The notes below the pieces were generated by a model. The model did no database searches, was not told the origin of the DNA, and saw nothing but the letters and a program-made list of their open reading frames with translations. Positions 21,736 through 34,617 of a stretch of 64,000 nucleotides of DNA are shown here, piece after piece. The first letter of the stretch is position 1. The number at the start of each line of letters is the position of its first letter. The position numbers and the translations under genes were made by a program. This DNA is from Prinsepia uniflora (lineage: Eukaryota; Streptophyta; Magnoliopsida; Rosales; Rosaceae): assembly GCA_032719365.1 (NCBI GenBank), contig CM064874.1, positions 38,984,716 to 39,048,715 of the forward strand, written 5' to 3'.

Positions 21736-24435
21736 AGTTTTAAAAAAAAATAAAAAGATAAGGACTTATTAGTGTCCTATTTTTCAGCCTTACACATATC
21801 ATCAATCCCTTTCCCTCTCAAATTCTCAGAGTTCACTGCTTAGTGCTGAACGCTGGATGCTCAACAATGTTGCTTCGATTGGGAAGAGGATCAGTTGTCC
21901 TATTTAGGTGTCCCCATCTATGTCAAAATTTTCAATGATCGATATGTGTTTCAACTACTTAACCCATATAATTCTTTAATCAAATTTTAAAAAAATAAAA
22001 ATGAAATGAAACTCATCATCAGCCCAAAACACCCCACTGTACCATGTGGGAAATGAACCATCCCAATTAACGGCGAAGCTCCTCACCACCATTGAACCTA
22101 TCTTTACTTTGTCTCTTCTTGAAATCTAACCAGATATCTGCCACCGTTTCAAGGAAACCAGACCTTCGTCTTTCCAATCTACTCAAGAAGAGACAAATCG
22201 ACAACGGTATTGAAATCGGTTGCAAGATCCATTATTATCAACTAGGATATTTGAATTGATTGTAAGATCTATTGATGGTCACAATTCACATCTACATCGA
22301 AATAATGACGGAGGGACTGAGGGAGGATTTTCTTGGAAACCAATTAAAAAAAGGGATTGTCATTGCGATATGTGTGGTGATTGACACTAGCAGTGGTGGA
22401 AATTAGTTGAGTTAGGATTGATGGTTGTCGGTTGGTCGTGGTTCGTCTTGTGGAGACTTGGGTGCAACTTGTCATGGTTGCCGCCTGTCATCGAGATGGG
22501 GTTCTCTGGGTTGGATAATTATTGGGAGTTTCTGGGTAAGAAGTAAGAACTATCAATATGGAAAATCTAGACTTTAGATAAAAGTAAATTTTGTTTTTAT
22601 TTTATGGCATCTTTTTTTGTCAAACCAATAAATTTGATTTAGTTTTACAAATTATTAGCACTGTTAAAGTTGGGTTAAGTTAAAAGGACAGATGTCGAAA
22701 TTATGAATGAGACAGAAAAAAGGCTCCCCTTCAATTGATGCCTTTTTTTTTATATATCTTTTGGGCTGTTTGGGTTTATGGGCCGGGGAGATTTTTATTT
22801 TCGGTTGAGGCCTTTGTTTTATAATTAGATATTTTTATTTATTTTTATTTAATTTAGGGTTTTATTCTAAATGGAGACCGTTTTTCATGATGAGGCCCAA
22901 GGCTCAAGCCTTGTTCGCCTTGCACTTGGGCGGGGCCTAGTTAACATCAATATCATCAACCAAGCAATTCACCCAATCACTACTCAATCAAACAAATTCG
23001 ATCAATAAATTAAGCTTTAGAATCTAAAAATACAATACACGTACGTACGTACGTACACTTCTTAATTATTACTAACTACTACTCAAACGAAAAATGCTTC
23101 TTTTCAAAACCAAGTACGAATGAAGAAACTTGATTGGTAATTAAAAAGATTCTGAGATTATTTCCACCTCCATCAGGCAAACAAAGAATTTCCAGTCCTT
23201 TTATTTTATTTTATTTTCTCAGAAGCAAAATACAATGCTAAAGTACGTACTCATCATCCTTACTTCTCATTGTTATCAATATTAATGTGCTGGAAATTCA
23301 TCCACATATTAATTGGAAGCTATATATTCTCCATGCTAAACTAATTAACCTATTTCTGCAAGCTGCAGTTTAATTATCAAATCGATCAGATCACGTACAT
23401 ATATATATATATATATATATCAGTAAAACAAGCAAGCACGCATGAAGCATCATCGATAATGTAAAACTGCAACTACATTTACTACCTACGTACTCTATAA
23501 ATTCTACTACATATCTACCCTAGGTGACGTCAACCAATTAAGCAGTCAATGCTGCTGGACAATGAAAATAAAAGATGGCCCAAATTCTCAGCATCGATCT
23601 GTCTCTTACACATCACAAACTAATTAATTTGCAAGAAATTAAGAGGCTAGGGCTTCTCGAAGTGTACGTAGTGAACATAACCTAGCTTTAACAAGATCTT
23701 AACTAATTAATGATACAAGCCCGGATATATTGAAGTTTTTATACGTATGGGGATCCTCTTCTTCTTTCCGTTAACTGGGAAAATATACGTACACCAGACC
23801 CATCACATTGAATGCACATCAAGCATAAAAATTCCGTCTCTTACGTACTCTCGCCTCACTAAACAAGAGAGAGTCAATTAATCTTCAAATACTTTGTTCA
23901 CAAGTTAATTAAAGTAGGAAAACATTTCAAAAATATTTTTCATTGCCAGAAGAGGATTTTCCATCGATTTCTTAGAAATACTGAGCAATCCAAACAGATA
24001 TTTTCATATCTTCTTTAAGATTCCCTCTAAAACATTATTTAATATATAAATAATTTTTAATTAAATGAATATATACATTTAATCTCATACTTAATATATA
24101 GGTGTGATTTCAAATTCAACTTTTTTAAGAGGCGAAATTATTTAAAGAAACATAGAAGCCAATAAAAAAAATGTTTTACTGCTCACCGGCCCGGCTGAGG
24201 TTTGAAAAAGGAAGCAAATTAATGATCTTATGGATCATCAAAATAATATCTTCACGTAAAGTACTAACTAGGTATTTCTTCTTCTTCCTCCTCAATCATT
24301 GATTCCTACATTTCCTCCGTGGAAGATCTCTTCCTCTATTTCCATTTAATAGTCTCTTTCAAAGAAAAAAAAGAAATTAATAATCCGTCAAACTATAAGC
24401 TCAAAATTTCCTATATAATATACAAAACAAAACGA
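21736..24435. other. AT-rich intergenic region upstream of the NHL gene
   Basis: I find no coding region here. It contains a (GTAC)n run at about 23039-23056, a (TA)n run at about 23399-23420 and many ACGTAC words. A short GC-rich patch near 22895-22940 ('GAGGCCCAAGGCTCAAGCC') stands out but has no recognisable partner. The last few hundred bases are the presumed promoter of the gene at 24533. Confidence 0.6.
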
Positions 24436-24444
24436 TATAAATAG
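24436..24444 (+). promoter_or_regulatory. TATA box of the NHL gene
   Basis: TATAAATAG lies 97 bp upstream of the ATG at 24533, a fitting distance for a transcription start near 24470 and a leader of about 60 bp. No other strong TATA element lies nearer to the start codon. Confidence 0.65.
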
Positions 24445-24532
24445 AGGAGTGTACGTACGTAGTCTTGTTACTTTCGTAGAGGTTAATTTCTTGCAACGGC
24501 AGTCGATCGGTCCCACATTAATTCCCGGAAGC

Positions 24533-25574
24533 ATGAGTGATACAGCTGCAGCTGCTGCTACCGCCATGTTCGGCGGCAAGCGGAAGTTCTACTTTCTCAT
24601 CTTGGTCGGCGTGTTGGCGGCTGCGAGCACCCTGACCTTAATTCTGACCTTACTCCCTATGCCCTCCAGCCCAATCTTCAACCTTCAAGATGTCACTGTT
24701 TACAACTTCAGTGTCTCCACTGCACTACCTTACGCAATCACCGTCAACATGCAGGTCCATATCTATATTCAATTGCTTTTTCTTTTTCATAATTAAGTTG
24801 TTTGGTTTGTATTCATAAGGACAAATTATATTTATTTTACTATCACGGTTCTACAACAAATTTTAAAATTATATTTGAACTTTTAAATTTTACTTCTTAC
24901 ATTGAACTATTTAAAACGTCTCGCATGGGTCCATTTGTTACAAGTTTGGTTACAATCCAGCCAGTTCACGGCATTTCCTATGCAGGCCCTCCCAATAATT
25001 AAGATACTTTACCATTGCTTCAAATTTCAATATTATATTTAAGTTTAAAATTGCAGTAATTGATGAAGTGCAATATATTGCGCCCTATTTTTATTACAAC
25101 GTGTTCAACGGGTTACATATGTGATTATGTATGTAATGTATGTGCATGTAGGTGACACTTTGGTCTAAAAACCCTAGTTCCAGCAAGGGAATAGAGTACG
25201 AAGAGGTCCACGTGTGCGGCAAGTACAGAGGGGAGCAGATCACAAAATGGAGTACGTTGACAGATACGTACCAAGGCCACAGGGAGGTTTCCGTGTGGTC
25301 GCCGTTTTTGGTCGCGAATTCAGTGGCGGTATCGCCATTGTCCGGCGAGGCTTTTGCTCAGGATTTGAACGTTGGGACGGTGATGATGGGCATCAATCTC
25401 AGTGGCAAAATGAAAGGCAAATACGGGACGTTGTTGTCGCGTAAATACAGCATGGAAGTTCAGTGCCCCGTAAATATCCAGATTGGCAGCGTCGCCTTCA
25501 ATGGCGGCGTTTTTGTTGCCCCGTCCCTCATCAAGGGCGAGCCGGTGGATCAATGCACTGTCGAATATTCTTAA
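24533..25574 (+). CDS. NDR1/HIN1-like protein (LEA_2 domain), two exons
   Basis: Exon 1 is 24533-24754 (74 codons) and exon 2 is 25152-25574 (140 codons plus stop), joined in phase 0 across a 397-bp GT-AG intron. The 214-residue protein has an Ala-rich N-terminus, a basic KRK at 16-18 and one hydrophobic segment at about 19-41. A LEA_2/NHL domain follows, with 'FNLQDVTVYNFSV', the position of the family's NPN motif occupied by 'NPSSS', and 'YQGHREVSVWSPF' (residues 114-126). This is the layout of plant NDR1/HIN1-like proteins, type II membrane proteins of the plasma membrane linked to defence and stress responses. The ATG at 24533 is the first in-frame ATG. Both exons keep an open frame with no sign of decay. 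It is convergent with the aldolase gene. Which NHL subgroup it belongs to cannot be settled by eye. Confidence 0.92.
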
Positions 25575-26996
25575 TTCTTAATTAGTTAAATCATTTCCTA
25601 ATTACTACCATGCCCTTTTTTACATTTTAATTCTTACTTTGTATTATTTTTTTTTTAAAACTAAGATGAATCTTTGGTTTATTCTTTTATATATTTATTA
25701 AGCTACTCGTCTCCAGGTAACTTATTTCGGATAATGATATTATTATTTTATTTTATTTTATTTGTTTTTTGAGATACTAGATTGTTGCGTGCCTAAAAAG
25801 TAACAGCTACAACCCAATTTTGCTACTTGAACGTTTTGATTACTAGCACAATTTGATTTTGGGTTTGATCGTACTGTTTTTTCAATTAAATAATATGAGC
25901 ACGGTGGTATTCCTACTCAAAATATATTCTTATAATGAACAGAAAAAATAAAAGAGATGTTCCACTCTGCAAATGCATGAGTATGATGATCGAATTGGAG
26001 CTCTTCCGACTTCTGAGCGCAGCGGTATACGAGTCATGCATGCAAGATGCATCTAATTAATATGCAGTAATGTATACGGGTTATCTCAAGGCCAAGGGGT
26101 TGAAGCCGCCATTAGGTATTTGACTAAATAGAATCGTCTAGTTCCTATAGAACCTATCACTTTTTCAAATATTCCTCAACTCAATTGCTTATATTGGCCA
26201 ATACTCTACAAATTCAACAGCAGAAGTTTGTTCACCTGTCAAAACTTTTTAACAAATCAACACATATGACCCTCGTCTTTGCACTCAGTTAAATACTTGG
26301 ATTAGCTAAAGTGATCTCTGTCCTATAAACTCCTCACTTTGTGTCCTAGAATCTAGATGGCTATGTGTTCAAGCTCGTTACCTGGCCAGAAAAGGAAGAA
26401 CCGCTTCAATTTCGGGGGCTAGCCAAGTAATAGTTTCTCAGCCCTCGTTGATAACACCAAATGGCATCCTGCCAAACAAGAGCAACGCAAGAATATGATA
26501 TTATGTGTGTGCAATAAAAACTGCACACAATCTCCTACTCCTAAACTCCATTCATATATTGGCCAACTAAACTTACCCCAGTATGCCCAGTGGAACCCAA
26601 AATTAAATTAAATGCATTTTCCCCCGGCCCTATTAAAAGAATACATGATAACTGACCAAGTAACCAACCTGTGTTTCATGACAATCCTTCAAAAAACAAA
26701 AAAAATGAATCAGAGGTGATTTGAGATATGCAAGTGAATATTCGGTTGATAATGTTAGTATGTAACAATAAATACATGAAACATGATGCTTTATAGTTCA
26801 ATAAGTGGCGGGAAAACTACTATAGTGGTGGTTTCAATGGGTTTGAAGTAAACATTTAAGGGACAGACTAAATTCTTTATCAATTTATAAAAAATGAAAA
26901 ACAAAACAAGTAAACTTCATACCAGTTTGCTGTAGTACGTGTCCAGCACCGTCAGCAATTTTCATGCTTGTTTGGTATAGGATTTTACTGCACCTG
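25575..26996. other. Intergenic region between two convergent genes
   Basis: AT-rich, with no coding frame I can support. It should hold the 3' UTR of the NHL gene at its left and that of the aldolase gene at its right. Confidence 0.6.
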
Positions 26997-29900
26997 TTAC
27001 AAATTGTTTAGCATCAACTTTTTCTTCCTGCATGACAAGCACAGCAGTCAGATGGCCAAAAAAACAGTGAAATCAGGAGAGAGATTATCTTCTGGAATTT
27101 TCACGACGCTTTTTCTTTTTATGGGAATTGCCAGCTTTAATTACAAAATCACAACAAAGTACATGAAGCTAGATGAGTTCATCAAAACTAGTTCTTTAAC
27201 TTCAAGCTGTCCCCCATCAAGAAGAAAGGAAGGCCATTGAAATGCTTTCACAAAGAAGTTCAAAGCAAAGTTAAAATATTTGGATCCTACTCCAAGTAAC
27301 TTCACTTCTTCCTTGTTCAAAATCCACTAGATTCTGCCCAAAGCAACACTTCTCCAAGAGTAATCACCTTCTTGTTGGTTGCTTATGCAACAGCCTTTTC
27401 CAACAATAAAAACTAGCTAATAAAAACTAGCTCCTAGAACACACCCACATGAATCCAAAAGCCTCAGCCCAGGTTTTCTTATTGAAATGGAAAATGCAAA
27501 GATGTGAGTCTACTAACATCAGCTGCCAGCATTTATCCAGAAAAGCCATATGGATTTTATCTACTCAAGAAATCTCCGTACTTCATTTTAGCAGTAAAAT
27601 TTTAGTCAAAGATAAGTGGAGAAAAGAATATCATACTAACATTAAAAATGTTATGAACAAATCCTATAAACTAAAGACAATCACTATGAAATTGAGTAAA
27701 ATATCTAACCGGTCTGCTGCTTCATTGCCATGAAAAGCTGCGGTATTTGCAAGTTGATATATTTTATTGAAATGTTTTTGACCCATTGCTTCTTTATCAA
27801 ATATGGCATCTGATAAAACAACTGATGATGCTCCCTGAGCAATATAATCCCCAACTGAATCTGTATCAATTAGAAGAACAATGCATCTAAGTAAGGTGTA
27901 CATGCTCAAAGCCAACGAATCATATCTTACTTCAATAAAACTACACCTAAACGATAGGAGTAAAATTTCACAACTGAAAATAAATTAATTAAATACAACT
28001 ACGGAGGTTTCTCTGTGTTTAAGTTTTAACTAATGTAAACCTAAAATCAGCTACAACAATCCAACCCCAAACCACTTTAGTCTTATTGCCACCCCCTTCA
28101 AGCTTATGCTTTTCACATAGAAGAGAAGCAACCCACTGGGACTGTGGAATTATTTATTTTATTTTTTTATTTTTAACTTTACCTAACCTACATAACTTCC
28201 AATTGGTAAGTTAGTAATACAGGCAGCACTGGAACTTTAAAGGAAAGGGTAGAATCAAGTTACCAACCTAATGTTATTCCTTGCGAAGCAACCATTGGGA
28301 TGTGAGGAAAAGGCTTCTTGATGGCTGATATATATTGCGTGCCACCTAATGCAGAAACAGGATAAATCTGCTAAAAAATAAGATAACGTTAAAAATCCAC
28401 CAATCAAGTCCAAACCTGAACAAAATGAATAAGAAATTGAATAGAATCATCAAATCGTGATTGGTCAACAATAAACAACTTAGGTTTAAACTGACATGCA
28501 CAGACAACTTGAAATGCATGTCAAGAATTACAATGGTAAACACAACATTATGGAGCAGTAAAATACATGATTAACCAATTATAGTTAATGGCAGAGAAAC
28601 CCCAGATTAGTCCCAAACTCCAAAGTGCTAACTCAATAGAGAATGACAACACTTTATGCAGGAGAAAAGAAAAGATTACAGCAAACAGGCTGTGCTGCTT
28701 CCCTTAGGTCGGTGGTTCATCTGCAAAGTGTTCTAAGGTAATGAAAAGTGATAATCAGCTTTTTAAGGATGTAAGTGGTGAGCACAGAGAGATCGAGGAA
28801 ATGGAGTATATGAATACTATGAAACTTTAACCACTAATTGCCTTCAACAAGCCAAAAACAGTAAACAATTTGTCCACTAAACAGTAAAATCAGTTGGTTC
28901 ATCTAATCCCAATGACAGAAATTAGATACAAGCTTCCTACTTTATTGTAATGAGGAATCTAATTAATAAAGTATGCGATAACCAGAATCATCATACCATG
29001 ATCAGATATATAAATAATTATAAAGCATTGAAAATAGGATAAGAAATTATTGTAGACTTTGATAGCCTCAAACGGCCACTAACTAGGAAATGAATACACA
29101 AGCAGACTTGTATATCTTGATGCAATTTCCCCACATGAAAAGATGAATGATAAGAATCACCTTAACAATCCTGGCCCCAGCATCATAAGCAGACCATATC
29201 TGCACATAGCAAATTAATTTGAGAGCAAAATGATCAGCCTTTTGCAATGTCAGTCAGAATAGCATGATGCATAAATTGAATCTAGATTTTCCATTATAAT
29301 GACAAGAGTAGAGATAAAGCAAATAAAAAATCTAATAAGTCAAACAGGTTCAAGTGTAAATCCAGTGAAGCGTCAGAAATTAGGAGGAGGCAGGATTTCA
29401 CGTGCAAGAAATGCGTTTACCTCTGTTGGGGTCATAACACCAGGTATGTATAGAACTTCAGTACATTGAAAATCATCCACAATGTCCTGATTCACAGTTT
29501 TCAGTTATTAACAGCAAACATTGGATTAAATCCCTAATACCTTAGCATGAAAAATCGAAATGGAAATAGTTGAAAGTTACATGTGATGCAGTTGATGTAG
29601 GTAGAGTTATTGGAGGAAAATATAAAAAGAAAAGTGATGGAAGCTTAGCCAAATCTGGCTGCCTCTGGTCTCCAGTTTGTATATACGTATGCTACGCCAA
29701 AAGGAATGCGCCTATGTACGAATATACCATAAGAATCTCAAAAATTACTTTATAGGTGAAAATAAGAATATATATATATATATATATAATTAAAAGAAAG
29801 ACTGTTAACACTCCCACTCAAGCTAGAGTAGACAATTAAAAATGCTCCTCCACTAATCCTCTCAAAACCCCAAATATTCATTTGGAGACTTGATCCTTGT

Positions 29901-32900
29901 TTGGCAGTAGAAAACAGGCAACTCCTTAATCAAAACATAAACATTGGACTCAATGCTCTCGGTGAATAACTCTCACAAAGGGATTCCCAAGATTTGTTTT
30001 CTGTGCTATAAAAATGAACATGGATCCCCACTTATGCTTCTTCACTATCCCACAACCAAGTTATCACTATAGAACTTTCTTCTGAATCCTTACAGTCAGA
30101 ATTCTTCCAGCAGGGGCTCTATCGTGAAATTTTTACAATTTTATACACATGGCCTGTGAATTTTTTATGTACTTGGCATGTAGGCCATTATTTGGGAAGA
30201 ATTTAATCTTTTTATATGGTTAAATAAAAACTAATTCATTAAAAAACAAAATTTGAGAGGTTTGTTCCTTTTTTTTTTTTTTTCTAGGTTTAATGAATTA
30301 ATTCGTATTACCCTTTTTAAAAAATAATTAATATCCAAAAAGTAACTTACATTACCATCTGAAATCTCTTTACCAAATTTGGATGAAATTCTAACAAGTT
30401 GCCAGTAAACTCATGCTGACCCAATTTTAAAAAAAGTAAAAGATTTAAATTGGCTGAAAACTTAGTTGAGGCCCCCGTTTGAACCAAGGGTGAAAGTTCA
30501 GGGACCAGAATCGAAACAGAAAATAAAGGCACTACAATAGCTAACAGGGAGGGGAAAACTAAAACTACAATTCATCATCCATCATGTTCAAACTTTAGTA
30601 AAGAAAATTGACCAAAATTTCTAAATGATTACCTTCACCATTGCAGGACTCATTAAAAACTTGGCTCCTGCTATCCTTGCCCTTTTGGCATCCTCAACCT
30701 TTAGCACAGTTCCTACCTGCAGGGCGCTTAGCAGCTTTAGAGATACTAGGTTATAACTGTTTCATTTTATATCAATCGGCACATGACCCTTCTTAATATA
30801 GAATTACTATCTTGAACACCAAACGTAAAAACCTTCAATTATACATAATTCAGATTGGTCACTACTATGAATACAACCAAATTGGCCACTTACAAACGAA
30901 CCTACTAGGATTGGTACCAGAATAAGATGTAACCGAAACTGAAAAAGTGAAGTCATTAAGGGTTTTCTAGTTGTTGATGCCTATTTCTGGTCAGAATTCA
31001 ACCCCATAAACACAATTAAATCCAGATTTCCCATCTTCAAGATTTTTGCTACAAGCATTTCGTAAATCATCCAAGACATGGTCAGCATATTGCTCTTCAA
31101 CGTGTTTATTTTAAACAATGCAGAAAAAAAAATATCCGAAAATACAACATATAAGCTTTGGTCGATTCATGTGTCAAACGCTGTAATATAGAACCAGCGT
31201 GAAAATGCAAAAAAGAAATGTCAAAATAAAATGCAGAAAATTTCATTGCAATAAATGTCGTTGACCAAAAAGAAAAAATCAAGGAAGAAGAAGATGAGTA
31301 CCCCTAGGATTTTCGTAGGATGGTCATGTACCAGCTGTTGTAGAACCTGTTCACGAAGGGGAAACGAAAGAGCATAAGCTCTCAAGCTTGGTAACCATTT
31401 TTAATTGGAAACAAGAAAGCTTGAAAATTTAAACAACCTCAAACACACCTGGAGTTGACATCACAATCTCCAGCTACAAATGAAGAAAGATACAATCTTA
31501 GAAACCCATCATTGGTGATAAAATGAAAGTATACTTCCATACTGTACATCTCATAAACAATGGAAACATGGGCAACAGACATGTGTTGTAAGGACTGCGC
31601 TTCCTTGGCACTTATTCAACAAAATATCAAACATATTCTTGGGTAAACAAAAGAAAGACAAGAAGGGAAGAGGACGTTATAAGTAAATGTCCCTTGTCTC
31701 CCTAGAATGGGACAACAGCCATTATATCAACCAACATGATTTTGCACACGAAACTACACCCACTGCTGTATATGATCCTACGACTTGTCAAGTACATGAA
31801 AAACTTACAACTTCCAAAATGCAATGCATTTTAAGGTTTGAAAAAAGTTGAAAATACCACCAACCAGAGAGCTTTAACCACCTGATTCAAGTACTTGGGG
31901 CTATGCCACAGTGGGATGGCAGGCCAAAATCATGCAACTGAATTAATTAACATACAAATATGAGAAAATCATATGACTCGAACTCATAGACCAAAACATA
32001 AAGCTTATTTCTATGGATGTTCATTGTTGTTTAAAAGTTTAGTTTTTTCCTTGAACATTCAAGAAAAGGGTTTTTATTAACGGATTCCCATTTCCTAGAT
32101 AGAATTTATGTAAATGTAGAGTTATGAAGGATAACTCACAACTGAAATGCCACCATGAAGTGCAGCACATGCGGCTTGAATTGCCAGCTCTGCACTACGC
32201 CCAAGGGAAACAGAGAGTAAGCCCAAAAACCTAGGGTAAATCATGTGGCAAATTTACCAAAAATACAAAAACATTTATAAAATCATTATAAATTTGTTCT
32301 TAATAACTCTAACATCACAGCTGCTTTCACTTCTGACAAGAGAAAATTAAACCAAAGAACAAGAGTAAGGATCAGCACTATAGTTCTTTAGATGAATAAG
32401 AAGCATTATACAAGAAAACATTGTGCAAGCAGACAGAGTTGCGCAATAAATTAAGTAGCAGGTTTCCCAGCATAAGAAGATTAGCAAGTGAATTACAAGC
32501 TAGAAAATGGAGCTAAGCCCTCCTAACCGTGACAAAAATTCATACTCACAGTACTGCATACTATATACGTTATGAAGCACCTCTACTACTGGTTTCTTGG
32601 CCCTTTCCATAACAAAAAAAAGGTCATTTTTACTGAGATCGTTTATTAACTTTGAGGAAGCATATAAAACACTTGAGCTATAGACCTGCATCAACAAATA
32701 GAAGAGACATGATCCTCCATGCACAGGGTAGATTTTTTTTTCCCTCGAAGAAATAAATCTCTGACAGGGGAAGGAAATCTCATAGAAAGATATTGGAGCT
32801 TAATTAGCGTGAAGGCATTACTGAAAAAAGATTTGCATCGCCCAAAATTAAGAATTTAATCTTTGCAAATGTTGGTATTTCCAGAAAATGGTATTTCACA

Positions 32901-33640
32901 CGTCTTCATTTGACCACCAATGATTCAAAGAATTCTAAATTATTTTAATTACAAGGACTGAATCCAAAATTTGTGATGCGAAGACGAAAAAGTTATCAGC
33001 AAAGCTAACACATGAGAGTCTCAATTTTGGACATATCGAACGATAAAGTAACGTTATGAAAAGTTCTCTTATCCGCATCCTGCATAAATAATGAAAAACG
33101 CAGAAAGGGGACTCCTTTTCTGTATTTAAAGAATCCCATTAGTTGTCCGTTAGGAATATAGAAGCCTATGCATAGTTAGACAGCACACAGGATGACATCA
33201 AGGAAAAAATGAATCCCATGAAACCATATCTTAAGCCTCAATTATGTCAATCTTTACGAAAAAACATGCTGCTTTGGAGTTCATGTGGTAATTTGAAACT
33301 AGTTCTAGAGAAAATGGGCATTATTATCTTCTGCGTCAGGTCCCCGGATAATATTAAATTAAATCAAATTAAATTAAGAGAATAAAAGAGAAGGAAAAAA
33401 GCAATATTGAACGTGAAATTTCACCAAAGATACGGAAACGGAGAGTCACCTATTTGCACGAAGACAGGCGATGACACCTGAAGTTTCAATCTGCGCCAAG
33501 GTTTTCTCAATTGAAATCTCACGAGACAAGCAACAAATCCCAGGGCGGTGTGGCCGAGGATGTAACAGTGGTGGTGAGATTCGAAGACCAGGAGAAGCGA
33601 AAGGCCGTATGATGCTCACGCTCACATTCGCAGTCGCCAT
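26997..33640 (-). CDS. KHG/KDPG aldolase-type protein, ten coding exons
   Basis: Coding exons on the minus strand are 33640-33450, 32194-32140, 31473-31438, 31346-31302, 30716-30633, 29486-29421, 29199-29161, 28367-28268, 27860-27710 and 27027-26997. All introns are GT-AG and all phases fit. The 798 bp encode 265 residues. Residues 1-45 are rich in Ser, Arg and Pro and look like a plastid transit peptide. The rest is a class I aldolase barrel of the Eda family: Glu84 in 'LEIVMSTPG' fits the catalytic Glu. 'GAKFLMSP' and 'YIPGVMTPTE' follow. Lys172 in 'IVKIYPVSALGG' fits the Schiff-base Lys, and 'VASQGITLDSVGDYIAQGA' forms the phosphate-side loop. The family cleaves 2-keto-3-deoxy-6-phosphogluconate to pyruvate and glyceraldehyde 3-phosphate (Entner-Doudoroff pathway). 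The start at 33640 is the first in-frame ATG. The last exon is a 10-residue basic tail and the least certain part. Substrate and plastid import are inferred, not shown. Confidence 0.93.
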
Positions 33641-34612
33641 ATCCGGTGCTCTGTTAAACTTTTGTCTATTATCCGTTGCCGAGTGGAAAGAAGTAGATAA
33701 TTTCGGGCGGGACGGTCTGCTCTTTAATGCAGTCCCATCGGATGAGTGGACACCCAATTATTAATTTTTTTTTTTTTTTTTGAGGAGATGATTGTATATC
33801 TTGCTTCATTCTTTACGAAAGAACTCATTATATCATTATATATTGGAGTAAATAATAATAAATTGGTGAGAGATGTATATTGAGTATTGATATTGTTTGT
33901 TAGTAGTCTCAAATATATAATGAGTAGTATTGTTTTTAGTAGAATCCAATCGAATATCGGAGACCTCTTACCCTATAATAAAAAAAAAATATTAAGATTA
34001 AAATTTTGTATTTTACAGTAAATTTCAGAGTTATATATGACTCTTCAAATTTTGCATTTTAGTATTATAAATTTTCTATTTCGTATTATCAACACATTTT
34101 CCAATAGAATTTGTGTTAGCTTAAGACGTGCTACATGTAGAGTACATATAAAAAAATATATCTAATTGTTAGACCAACAATAAGAGCCCGAAGAGCTATC
34201 TAAACTAAAATTTAGGATTCAAAAATCAAATTTTTAATGAATAATGCATGATTATATTTTATCATCTCCAGTAATGAAGAGCTACGTTATATTATGTTTA
34301 ATATTTTATTATTATTTACCTTAAAAAATTAATAAATACACTAAAGTTACATTTTAACTAATTTTTAGATATGTGATCAAATAATAACATTTCTTATGAG
34401 ATTATTTTGTGTAATGCTTCGGTTAGTGAAATTAATTTTTTTATCATTTATAAACATATGAAAATTTGTATAAGAAATAAATATGTGAAAATTTGTTTCA
34501 ATGCTAAGTATATGAAAATTTGTATGAATAAAAAAGTTTTAATGTCAATGTACCTAAAAATTTGCTGAAACTTATTAATTTGTAAAATTAGTTTGGAAAA
34601 ATAAATCTTACT
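33641..34612. other. Upstream region of the aldolase gene
   Basis: Presumed leader and promoter of the minus-strand gene, followed by very AT-rich DNA. A T-run of about 18 lies near 33764. The leader frame extends upstream of the ATG without another ATG. It ends at the LTR insertion 34618-37877. Confidence 0.6.
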
Positions 34613-34617
34613 TTACT

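Noticed and set aside
33471..33764. Plus-strand frame opposite aldolase exon 1
   Set aside because: It is the complement of a well-supported coding exon and has no motif of its own.
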